Source of the DNA: Bacteroidales bacterium
GTDB lineage: Bacteria; Bacteroidota; Bacteroidia; Bacteroidales; GCA-2711565
DNA length: 5,694 nt
Assembly (NCBI GenBank): GCA_029931995.1
Contig: JAOZQX010000110.1
Coordinates: forward strand, 1 to 5,694
Direction of reading: 5' to 3'
Below are positions 1 through 5,694 of this stretch, in pieces. The notes under the pieces are model-generated. The model did no database searches. It was given only the letters and a program-made list of their open reading frames with translations, and was not told where the DNA came from. The position numbers were made by a program, and so were the translations under genes. Within the stretch, counting starts at the first letter, position 1; every line of letters begins with the position of its first letter.

Positions 1-1107
1 GCCGCTTTTGCCATTCCGCTTTTGCATATTTTGCAGCAACGTAAAAAAAATAAACGCCCCGATGGTGTGAAGTGTTTAGTGATGGCACCTACTCATGAAC
101 TGGCTTTGCAAATTGAGAATGTTTTTTATGAATTAGGGAAACATACACGGGTTACTTCTTTTTGTATTCATGGGGGTGTGGATCAGGAACCGCAAAAAAT
201 TCAGCTCAATCACGGGGTGGATGTGTTGGTTGCTACGCCAGGCCGGATGTTTGATTTGGTGAGTCAGGGTGCACTTCGCCTGGATAGAGTTGAGATTTTG
301 GTTTTAGATGAAGCCGACCATATGCTCGACTTAGGATTTATTAAAGATATTCGTGATTTAATGCGTCATCTTCCGCGAAAGCGACAAACGCTTTTCTTTT
401 CGGCAACCATTAACGAAAAAATTAAAAATCTTGCATATTCTTTGGTAACTGATGCTATACGCATTCAGATTTCGCCGAAAGATCCGGTGGCTAAAAATAT
501 TGAGCATGCCGTTGCCTATATCGAGATGGATGACAAACGTTTCTTTTTGGAGAGTGTGATAAAAACCAATCTGGAAAAGAAAATCCTGGTTTTTGTAAGA
601 ACAAAAGTTCGGGCCGAGCGTGTTAAAAAAGCCATGGACAGAGTGGATGTTATAACCGATACCATCCATAGCGATAAGGAACAATCAGAGCGCGAGCAAA
701 CAATGGAAAACTTCAGGAGTGGAGAATTAAAAGTTTTAATTGCCACCGATGTAAGTGCCCGTGGAATTGACATCCCTAATGTGGAGTATGTGGTTAATTA
801 TGATTTGCCCGAAACATCGGAAAATTATGTGCACAGAGTAGGCCGTACGGGGCGTGGCACCCAAAAAGGGCAAGCCATTTCGTTTTGCAGTACCGAAGAA
901 AAAGAGCTGTTAGCAGAAGTTGAGGAAAACTTAGGAAAGCCTATTCAACGAATGGAGATTTCGAAAAAAGATTATCAAATTACTTTAGACCTCACCGAAG
1001 ATAAATCGCACGATTGGAAATCACTTTTATTGGACGCTGAGGAAGAGAAATCTAAAGCCCGAAAAGGTTCAGGAAAAAACAAGAAAAAGAAAAAATCAAA
1101 GCGATAA
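1..1107 (+). CDS. DEAD-box RNA helicase, RhlE-like, 5'-truncated by the window edge
   Basis: ATP-dependent RNA helicase of superfamily 2, which unwinds short RNA duplexes in the cytoplasm during ribosome assembly or RNA turnover. The frame is open from base 1, and the first residues (AAFAIPLLHIL) match the stretch that normally follows the Walker A motif. The true start, Q motif and motif I therefore lie upstream, and 368 residues are visible. Counting from base 1, the motifs are Ia PTHELA (about 30-35), GG (58-59), Ib TPGR (79-82), II DEAD (103-106), III SAT (134-136), QxxR (about 228-231), V ATDVSARGID (248-257) and VI HRVGRTGR (278-285). The C-terminus is a Lys-rich tail, which is common in RhlE-type helicases and probably binds RNA. 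One oddity is that motif Ia has His where PTRELA has Arg. Family assignment is firm. The subfamily is inferred, because the N-terminus is missing and the C-terminal tail is not diagnostic. It is unlikely to be functionally linked to the cassette downstream. Confidence 0.95.
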   Translation, partial: AAFAIPLLHILQQRKKNKRPDGVKCLVMAPTHELALQIENVFYELGKHTRVTSFCIHGGVDQEPQKIQLNHGVDVLVATPGRMFDLVSQGALRLDRVEILVLDEADHMLDLGFIKDIRDLMRHLPRKRQTLFFSATINEKIKNLAYSLVTDAIRIQISPKDPVAKNIEHAVAYIEMDDKRFFLESVIKTNLEKKILVFVRTKVRAERVKKAMDRVDVITDTIHSDKEQSEREQTMENFRSGELKVLIATDVSARGIDIPNVEYVVNYDLPETSENYVHRVGRTGRGTQKGQAISFCSTEEKELLAEVEENLGKPIQRMEISKKDYQITLDLTEDKSHDWKSLLLDAEEEKSKARKGSGKNKKKKKSKR

Positions 1108-1191
1108 GTATAGCTAATCCCCAATATTCAAATCCATTACTATTCATATTTTGGCTCATTAATTGTATATTAGCTCTAAATCATTTTCGGA

Positions 1192-1767
1192 TTGATAGAA
1201 GCAGAAAAGATACTAATTAGCCAAATTCAGGAGGGCAGTGAGAAAGCTTATCACTTCCTTTTTAAGGAATATTATGCCATCCTCTCTGTATTCGCGAAAA
1301 AATATACCGGAGACCTTGATTCTGCCAAGGATATTGTACAGGATGTATTTGTGAAATTGTTTGAGCAAAGAGAATGTTTGCTAATCCACACCTCTTTAAA
1401 ATCGTATTTGTATCAGTCGGTTCGTAACAGAAGCCTGAATTATTTGGAGCATATTCAGATTGACCAAAAGCATAAATCCAACATTCTTTATAACCTGAAA
1501 GATGAAAATGAATGGAGCGATAAAATGTTGGAACTTGAGCTGGAGGCCAAAATACATTCTATTATTTCGACCTTGCCCGAACAACGCAAAAACATTTTTA
1601 CCCTTAGTCGTGTTCAGGGATTAAAGAATAAAGAGATTGCTGAGCAGTTGAATATTTCTATCCGAACGGTTGAAAAGCAAATCAGCAATGCCTTGAAAGC
1701 CTTACGGGAAAATTTAAGCGACTATTTGAAACTGCTGATATATTTGATATTGGGAACTAATTTGTGA
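1192..1767 (+). CDS. ECF RNA polymerase sigma factor, Bacteroidota FecI-like type
   Basis: Extracytoplasmic-function sigma-70 factor of 191 residues, the usual length for the Bacteroidota expansion family. It should direct RNA polymerase to the promoters of a transport cassette when released by its anti-sigma partner. Region 2 spans about residues 22-88, with the characteristic AKDIVQDVFVKLFE (about 45-58) and SYLYQSVRNRSLNYL (71-85). Region 4 spans about 121-172, with LPEQRKNIF followed by the helix-turn-helix NKEIAEQLNISIRTVEKQIS. The tail is hydrophobic (LLIYLIL), as often seen in this family. An in-frame TAA at 1177-1179 bounds the start, and the first in-frame ATG falls only at residue 112, inside the protein. 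TTG at 1192 is therefore the best start, with ATT at 1183 as a less likely alternative. The stop TGA is backed up by an in-frame TAA three codons on. The anti-sigma gene follows 61 bases later. Confidence 0.93.
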   Translation: MIEAEKILISQIQEGSEKAYHFLFKEYYAILSVFAKKYTGDLDSAKDIVQDVFVKLFEQRECLLIHTSLKSYLYQSVRNRSLNYLEHIQIDQKHKSNILYNLKDENEWSDKMLELELEAKIHSIISTLPEQRKNIFTLSRVQGLKNKEIAEQLNISIRTVEKQISNALKALRENLSDYLKLLIYLILGTNL

Positions 1768-1777
1768 AAAAAATAAA

Positions 1778-1810
1778 AAATTTATACGCGTAAATTAAAA
1801 ACCATCTGTC
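1778..1810 (+). promoter_or_regulatory. Candidate ECF-type promoter upstream of the fecR-like gene
   Basis: The 61 bases between the sigma and anti-sigma genes contain an A/T run, then the perfect 8-base palindrome TACGCGTA (1785-1792), then CTGTC (1806-1810), with 14 bases between ACGCGT and CTGTC. The layout resembles an ECF promoter: an upstream element, a spacer of about 15 and a C-rich downstream element ahead of the anti-sigma start. No consensus was computed, so this is a proposal from spacing and position only. If true, the anti-sigma and receptor genes would be autoregulated by the sigma factor. Confidence 0.25.
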
Positions 1811-1828
1811 ACCTAAGTGAAATCAAAC

Positions 1829-2839
1829 ATGAAAGAAGAAAAAGGAAATATTAATGATCAGATACTTTTAAATTATTTAAAAGGAGATGTTTCTGTAGAG
1901 GATGGGGCGATGGTTGAGAGCTGGTTAAATAAGGGTTCAGGTAATAAATCGAGACTTGACCAATTAGCTAAAACCTGGAAACACTCAGAGTCAGTTGCCG
2001 ATTTCGAGAGTATAGAAGTAGAGAAAGATTGGGTAAAAGTAAAAGCACGTATGAATTTTAAAAACAAAAGTATTCAGCCTGTGTCCGATAAAACAAGAAG
2101 TTTGTTTTATTCGGTTTCACGCATTGCGGCGCTGCTTATTGTTCTTATTGGAGTTTCATATGTATTGTATAATTACGGATTTGGCGGTGGCTCTGAGATG
2201 ATCATTAATACGACCTTGCAAAATAAAGCTGATTTGGTATTAACTGATGGAACCAAGGTATTCCTGAATAAAAGTTCTGAATTTTCGTATCCCGAAAAAT
2301 TTAATAAAAGAACCAGAGAAGTACATTTAAAAGGGGAGGCCTTTTTTGAGGTTGCCCGAAACGAAAAACTTCCTTTTATAATCAACACTCCAAATGGAGC
2401 AAAAGTACAAGTGCTAGGAACGGCCTTTAATGTAAATACCATTGATGAACCCGCTACAACTATTGTTCACGTTAGTGAAGGTAAAGTAGCTTTGATAAGT
2501 TCGGATAAAGAGATAGGAAAAACTGTTTTAGTTAAAGATGAGATGGGTGTTCTTTCGTTAAATAATTTGACGAAATCAAGCATCAGCCAGCCAAATTATT
2601 CAAGTTGGAGAACCGGTATTTTAACCTTTTCGAATGCCACGATAGAGGATGTGATTGCTGACCTCTCCAAATTTTATGATACGACAATATTATTGAAAAA
2701 TAACAACCTGAAATACAATAAATTAACAACCCTTATTAATAACCAAACACTCGATGACGTCTTAGAGGAATTGAAATTGGTATTAAATATCAATTATTCA
2801 AGTACTGATGGTAGTATATTAATTTTTAAAGATGATTAG
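1829..2839 (+). CDS. FecR-like anti-sigma factor, single-pass inner-membrane protein
   Basis: Anti-sigma factor and signal relay that holds the ECF sigma factor at the inner membrane and contacts the receptor's N-terminal domain in the periplasm. Residues below count from the ATG at 1829 (336 aa). The cytoplasmic N-terminal region includes ILLNYLKGDVS and a WL pair (about 12-33), typical of the sigma-binding segment. One membrane helix runs from about 98 to 117 (IAALLIVLIGVSYVLYNY). The periplasmic FecR domain covers about 129-220, with ADLVLTDGTKVFLN, LKGEAFFEVA and VQVLGTAFNV. A DUF4974-like C-terminal domain covers about 263-334 (LTFSNATIEDVIADLS and onward). A GTG at 1817 would add four residues, but the ATG is preferred as the stronger codon. 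Neither has a Shine-Dalgarno sequence. The sigma gene lies upstream and the receptor starts 8 bases downstream, so the two genes are very likely co-transcribed and perhaps translationally coupled. Confidence 0.93.
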   Translation: MKEEKGNINDQILLNYLKGDVSVEDGAMVESWLNKGSGNKSRLDQLAKTWKHSESVADFESIEVEKDWVKVKARMNFKNKSIQPVSDKTRSLFYSVSRIAALLIVLIGVSYVLYNYGFGGGSEMIINTTLQNKADLVLTDGTKVFLNKSSEFSYPEKFNKRTREVHLKGEAFFEVARNEKLPFIINTPNGAKVQVLGTAFNVNTIDEPATTIVHVSEGKVALISSDKEIGKTVLVKDEMGVLSLNNLTKSSISQPNYSSWRTGILTFSNATIEDVIADLSKFYDTTILLKNNNLKYNKLTTLINNQTLDDVLEELKLVLNINYSSTDGSILIFKDD

Positions 2840-2847
2840 AGAGAAAA

Positions 2848-4479
2848 ATGAAAACAAAAAATCGAGTATGTAGAAGATGGAGCAGAAGACTTCTTTTCTT
2901 AAGTGTTATTTTATTAGGAGCGTTAATAAGTTCCTATGCGCAAGGGAGTCTGTTATTTAAAGTTATTGAGCTTCCCGAACAAAACACCACTGTTGAAAAT
3001 GTTTTAAAAGCGATTAGCGAAAAAGGCGGGTTTGCTTTTACCTATACCGATGAGCTTCCGTTGAATCGTGAAGTTTTTTTGGAGGCAAAAAGTCAAACAG
3101 TGAAAGGATTTTTAAATGAGCTTTTTCCCAATCGGGAATTCAAATTTGTTGATCGTGGGAATAAAATTATAATTGTCCCTAGAGACATTAAAAATTTTAT
3201 TATTCCTACTCAAACAATTAAGGGTAGAGTGCTTGATGTTGATTCAAAGTTACCCTTAAATGGAGTAAATATTGTATTTGAAATAGCGGGAAAGACCTAT
3301 GGTACGGTTAGCGATGCTAAAGGTGATTTTAGATTTAAAAAATCTCCGGTAGGCCGTGCCAATATTTGGTTTTCATACATGGGTTATTCTCCTCGTGTGT
3401 TTACTAATATAATGATCGCTTCGGGAAAAGAAATTGTGATGGATGTTGAAATGGTAGAATCAGCTTATGAACTATCTGAGGTTATAATTTCTCCTACATC
3501 ATTTCATAAGTCCGAACCAGTTAATGATTTAGCAATGGTAAGTACCCGTAAAATATCATCTCTCGAGATGGATAACTTTGCCGGAGCCATAGCTGATATT
3601 TCGCGTGCGGCTTATTCATTTCCAGGTGTTATAATTAATAATGATGGTCAAAACCATCTGATAATACGGGGAAATAGTCCGAAAGGAGTCCTTTGGCGGC
3701 TCGAGGGTGTTGAGATTCCCAACTTAAATCACTTTGCCGAAATCGGTTCTTCCGGGGGTGGTATTGGGATTATTAGTAATACAATGATTGCTAACTCTGA
3801 CTTTTTTACTTCGGCTTTCCCAGCAGAGTATGGTAATGCTCTTTCGGGTGTTTTTGATTTAAATATGCGTAAAGGAAATACCGATAAGCATGAACAAACC
3901 TTTCAGTTAGGTTTGTTAGGGACGGAATTTATGGCTGAAGGACCCATTAAGAAAGAAGGAGGTTCATCTTATATTGCACAATACCGATACAATACTCTTC
4001 AGCTTGCAACAAATTTGTTTGGTATAGAAATGCCATCAATTCCTCGTTTTCAAGATTTATCATTTAAACTTCATTTACCTAGTCAGAAGATGGGTGTATT
4101 TTCAATTTTTGGTATCTCAGGATGGAGTCATGAGGATGGAGAATTTACTGATTACATTTGGAAGTCGAAAATGTCAACTATTGGAATTTCTAACACTTAT
4201 AGCATAAGCCCCAAGACATATATTAAGAGTGTAGCAGCCTTTTCAATTTGGAAATATAAATACGATCGTTACGAAAACTTTAATGTGGGAACATTCGATC
4301 AAACAAGATACCATCATGATTTTTTAGTGAAAGATCAGGTTGCAAAAATTTCAGTAATACTAAATCATAAACTAAGTGCTAATCATAAATTTAAAACTGG
4401 TTTGATAATCGAAAACAATTCTTATTTGACAGATTTACGTTATCGGGTTGATCCTGTATCTAATCCGGCTCTTGAGTGA
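2848..4479 (+). CDS. N-terminal part of the TonB-dependent receptor: signal peptide, STN, CarboxypepD-like, plug, partial barrel
   Basis: This is the 543-residue product that would be made if the TGA terminates translation. The signal peptide has a basic start (KNRVCRRWSRR), a hydrophobic core and a likely cut after SYA (residue 31), leaving a Gln as often seen in this phylum. The STN domain (about 34-112) has the LLFKVIELPEQ start and the TVENVLKAISEKGGF helix, and is the signalling domain that meets FecR. The carboxypeptidase-regulatory-like domain (about 122-205) has IKGRVLDVDSKLPLNGVNI and GDFRF. ELSEVIIS (208-215) is a possible TonB-box region. The plug (about 240-342) has DISRAAYSFPGV, LIIRGNSPKGVLWRLEGVEI and AEYGNALSGVFDLNMRKGN. 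Barrel strands then begin and are cut at residue 543. Alone, this piece lacks more than half of the barrel and is not expected to fold in the outer membrane. Confidence 0.85.
   Translation: MKTKNRVCRRWSRRLLFLSVILLGALISSYAQGSLLFKVIELPEQNTTVENVLKAISEKGGFAFTYTDELPLNREVFLEAKSQTVKGFLNELFPNREFKFVDRGNKIIIVPRDIKNFIIPTQTIKGRVLDVDSKLPLNGVNIVFEIAGKTYGTVSDAKGDFRFKKSPVGRANIWFSYMGYSPRVFTNIMIASGKEIVMDVEMVESAYELSEVIISPTSFHKSEPVNDLAMVSTRKISSLEMDNFAGAIADISRAAYSFPGVIINNDGQNHLIIRGNSPKGVLWRLEGVEIPNLNHFAEIGSSGGGIGIISNTMIANSDFFTSAFPAEYGNALSGVFDLNMRKGNTDKHEQTFQLGLLGTEFMAEGPIKKEGGSSYIAQYRYNTLQLATNLFGIEMPSIPRFQDLSFKLHLPSQKMGVFSIFGISGWSHEDGEFTDYIWKSKMSTIGISNTYSISPKTYIKSVAAFSIWKYKYDRYENFNVGTFDQTRYHHDFLVKDQVAKISVILNHKLSANHKFKTGLIIENNSYLTDLRYRVDPVSNPALE
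4477..4479 (+). other. In-frame TGA interrupting the receptor
   Basis: The reading around it is Ala-Leu-Glu-stop-Glu-His-Val-Tyr-Ala-Asp, and the same frame continues open to 5481. Single substitutions could restore a sense codon, for example GGA, AGA, CGA, TCA, TTA or TGG. The triplet sits in a small inverted repeat: GCTCT (4468-4472) and AGAGC (4479-4483) around a 6-base loop. Such a hairpin could promote a read error, or be chance. The sigma gene in this window uses TGA as its natural stop, which argues against a reassigned TGA code. Confidence 0.9.
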
Positions 4480-5481
4480 GAGCATGTTTATGCTGATCAG
4501 GATGGGAATACAAGTACATTGCAAACTTTTTTTAATTGGAAGTTTCAAGTTGGAAAAAACCTCACCATTAATTCAGGGGTTCATTTCATGAAATTATACC
4601 TGAATAAAAATTATTCTGTTGAACCACGATTTGGGTTTAAATGGCAATTAGATAAAAAAAGCACCTTTACCGGAGGCATTGGTATTCATAGTCGCAAAGA
4701 ATCGATGAGCCTTTATTTAGGACAGCAACTTGCAAATACGGGGCAACTTATTCAAGTAAATAAAGATTTAGAATTGACCAAATCGCAGCATTATGTTTTA
4801 GGATATAATCGTTTGATTACCGAAAATATGATGTTGAAGATTGAGGCTTATTATCAATATTTGTACGACATCCCGGTTTCACCTTTTGGTCCACATTATT
4901 TTTCAACTATTAATTTTGATTTTGGTTTTGAGGGGAGCACTTTAGTAAATGAAGGTACGGCCTACAATAAAGGGATTGAGCTTTCATTAGAAAAAAGTTT
5001 TAAAAATGGATTTTACTTTTTGCTGAATGGGACTTTATACGAATCAAAATTTAAAAATATTGAAGGGGAAGAGTTTTATACAAAGTATGATCGTAGCTAC
5101 GCTGCTAGTGCAACTTTTATTAAGGAGTTTAAGATAGGAAAACAAAATCAAAATATTTTAGGTGTCAACAGCAGAATGATTACTACCGGTGGTTTGAGAT
5201 ATCTACCTGTTGACCTTGAGTCTTCTATTGCCGCCGGCAGAGAGCGTAGAATTTATGACAACGGATTTACTGAACAAACAAAGCCATATTTTACTATTGA
5301 TTTGCAAATATTTTTCAAAATAAATAAATCAAAACATGCAAGCGAATGGCGAATTGATATTTTGAATTTAACAAATAATAAAAATGTTTTGTACTATAAG
5401 TTTGATAAAGCAAATGGCGCAATTATTCCGGAATATCAAAATCCGATAATACCAGTTTTAACTTACCGAGTTCAATTTTAA
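4480..5481 (+). pseudogene. C-terminal beta-barrel part of the TonB-dependent receptor
   Basis: These 333 codons have no start of their own next to the break. The first usable initiator-like codon is a TTG at 4519, inside the barrel, with no signal peptide after it. Translation of this part alone would leave an unexported barrel fragment, so it is best read as the continuation of the upstream frame. The sequence shows the alternating aromatic/polar strands of an outer-membrane barrel, for example MMLKIEAYYQYLYDIPVSPFG, FYFLLNGTLYESKF and EWRIDILNLTNNKNVLYYKF. It closes with LTYRVQF, whose terminal Phe is the usual outer-membrane protein C-terminal signature recognised by the Bam machinery. 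The absence of further stops or frameshifts suggests the break is recent or artefactual. The stop TAA is closely followed by further stops in other frames. Confidence 0.85.
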
Positions 5482-5508
5482 TGATAATTAAATTTAGCAA
5501 TAAACGTT

Positions 5509-5531
5509 GAAGCGACTTATGTTGTTTTTTT
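5509..5531 (+). terminator. Weak candidate intrinsic terminator after the receptor gene
   Basis: GAAGCGAC (5509-5516) can pair with GTTGTTTT (5521-5528) across a TTAT loop. The stem has 8 pairs, three of them G-U, and lies within a run of seven T (5525-5531). It begins 27 bases after the receptor stop, a sensible place for a terminator. The stem is A/U- and G-U-rich and uses part of the T-tract, so stability is low. Confidence 0.3.
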
Positions 5532-5535
5532 ATCA

Positions 5536-5601
5536 ATGGACGGCATCGAGAAGTATATTGACAGCCTTATGTGCAATAAATATAAATTGGGAACAAAATA
5601 A
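5536..5601 (+). CDS. Possible 21-residue small ORF or gene remnant, unknown
   Basis: ATG at 5536 opens MDGIEKYIDSLMCNKYKLGTK and ends at TAA 5599-5601, two bases before the next gene's ATG and in a different frame. The frame is open further upstream to 5488, giving 37 sense codons of protein-like composition. The segment 5538-5570 is also richer in G+C than its surroundings. I recognise no family. It could be a leader peptide, the tail of a decayed gene or chance, and chance is quite possible at this length. Confidence 0.15.
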   Translation: MDGIEKYIDSLMCNKYKLGTK

Positions 5602-5603
5602 TT

Positions 5604-5694
5604 ATGAAAAATAAAAAGATTTTTTTAAAAGTTATTCTCATTGCTTTTTTTATCAATCTTGCAACACTTTATTCATATTCTTGCACTGTATTTT
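5604..5694 (+). CDS. Start of an exported protein, possibly an Ntn-type amide hydrolase, truncated by the window edge
   Basis: Only the first 30 codons are present. ATG at 5604 is followed by a basic Lys-rich start (KNKK), a hydrophobic core (FLKVILIAFFINLATLY) and then SYSCTVF, with Cys at residue 27. This is a signal peptide for export across the inner membrane. The motif before the Cys (Ser-Tyr-Ser) fits signal peptidase I rules (small residues at -1 and -3) better than a lipobox, which wants Leu/Val/Ile at -3. A Cys-Thr pair exposed directly after the signal peptide is typical of choloylglycine-hydrolase-like and C45-like Ntn hydrolases, where the N-terminal Cys is the nucleophile. That is inference from a few residues, and a lipoprotein is the main alternative. 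The gene starts 122 bases after the receptor stop, on the same strand. Confidence 0.7.
   Translation, partial: MKNKKIFLKVILIAFFINLATLYSYSCTVF

Larger units (their letters stand above)
2848..5481 (+). pseudogene. TonB-dependent outer-membrane receptor/transducer gene, interrupted by one in-frame TGA
   Basis: Read through the TGA at codon 544, the frame is an 877-codon TonB-dependent receptor, a normal length for a FecA-type transducer and shorter than most SusC proteins (about 1000 residues). It would bind a ligand at the cell surface, import it with TonB energy and signal to the FecR-like protein through the STN domain. Both halves are in the same frame with no indel, and there is no other internal stop. 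No SusD-like gene follows, so the ligand could be a siderophore, a haem-like compound, a peptide or a small glycan, and the sequence does not say which. The start ATG lies 8 bases after the anti-sigma stop. Whether this is a true pseudogene, a sequencing error or a strain-specific nonsense allele cannot be decided here. The family call is firm and the pseudogene status is moderately likely. Confidence 0.8.

Noticed and set aside
358..773. Two overlapping open frames on the - strand inside the helicase gene
   Set aside because: They lie opposite a strongly conserved helicase frame and encode no recognisable motifs. They are shadows of the coding strand.
1150..1173. Housekeeping promoter (TTTG, then TATATTAG) before the sigma gene
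   Set aside because: The spacing between elements is only 12 bases, too short for the Bacteroidota consensus, and the -7 element has a mismatch.
1396..2442. Three short - strand open frames opposite the sigma and anti-sigma genes
   Set aside because: Composition and position are explained by the + strand genes, with no family resemblance of their own.
4477..4479. TGA reassigned to an amino acid genome-wide
   Set aside because: The sigma gene ends in TGA at the expected length, Trp is encoded by TGG throughout, and there is only one internal TGA in the window.
4519..5481. Independent gene starting at TTG 4519
   Set aside because: It has no signal peptide and starts in mid-barrel, and the frame is open and barrel-like back to the TGA at 4477-4479. 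It is the continuation of the receptor.
5558..5590. Housekeeping promoter (TTG, then TAAATTGG) before the 5604 gene
   Set aside because: It resembles the Bacteroidota -33/-7 pattern with one mismatch, but the spacing of 22 is long and the leader would be only a few bases.
5519..5614. 31-residue open frame from ATG 5519
   Set aside because: It overlaps the start of the exported protein and has no recognisable features.
5525..5657. Thirteen-base direct repeat TTTTTTTATCAAT at 5525-5537 and 5645-5657
   Set aside because: It is low-complexity and A/T-rich, and one copy is inside the signal-peptide coding region. No flanking structure suggests an attachment site or transposition.

Overview
The window reads as AT-rich DNA from a member of the Bacteroidota. 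The evidence is an ECF sigma factor, a FecR-type anti-sigma factor with a C-terminal DUF4974-like domain, and a TonB-dependent receptor with the order STN, carboxypeptidase-D-like regulatory domain, plug and barrel. Gene starts lack a clear Shine-Dalgarno sequence, as is usual in this phylum. All recognisable genes lie on the + strand.

Positions 1-1107 hold most of a DEAD-box RNA helicase (RhlE-like). Its N-terminus, including the Q motif and the Walker A loop, lies off the left edge. After an 84-base gap comes a cell-surface-signalling cassette. It consists of the sigma factor (1192-1767, TTG start), the FecR-like anti-sigma factor (1829-2839) and, 8 bases later, the TonB-dependent receptor (2848-5481). 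By analogy with FecI/FecR/FecA, substrate binding at the receptor would be relayed by the periplasmic STN domain to FecR, which would release the sigma factor to transcribe the transport genes. No SusD-like gene follows the receptor, so it looks more like a FecA-type transducer than a SusC/D glycan importer.

The main anomaly is that the receptor is cut in two by a single in-frame TGA (4477-4479, codon 544). The frame does not change, and the downstream 333 codons continue as clean outer-membrane barrel sequence ending in an aromatic residue. This is a nonsense mutation, a sequence error or, least likely, a recoded stop.

Positions 5482-5603 are intergenic. They hold a weak hairpin with a T-tract and a 21-codon open frame of unknown meaning. 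From 5604 the first 30 codons of a new exported protein run off the right edge. Its Ser-Cys-Thr-Val-Phe motif right after the signal peptide hints at an N-terminal-nucleophile amidohydrolase. I see no CRISPR array, tRNA, rRNA, insertion sequence or evidently new defence system. The window is a standard signalling cassette with one broken or misread gene.
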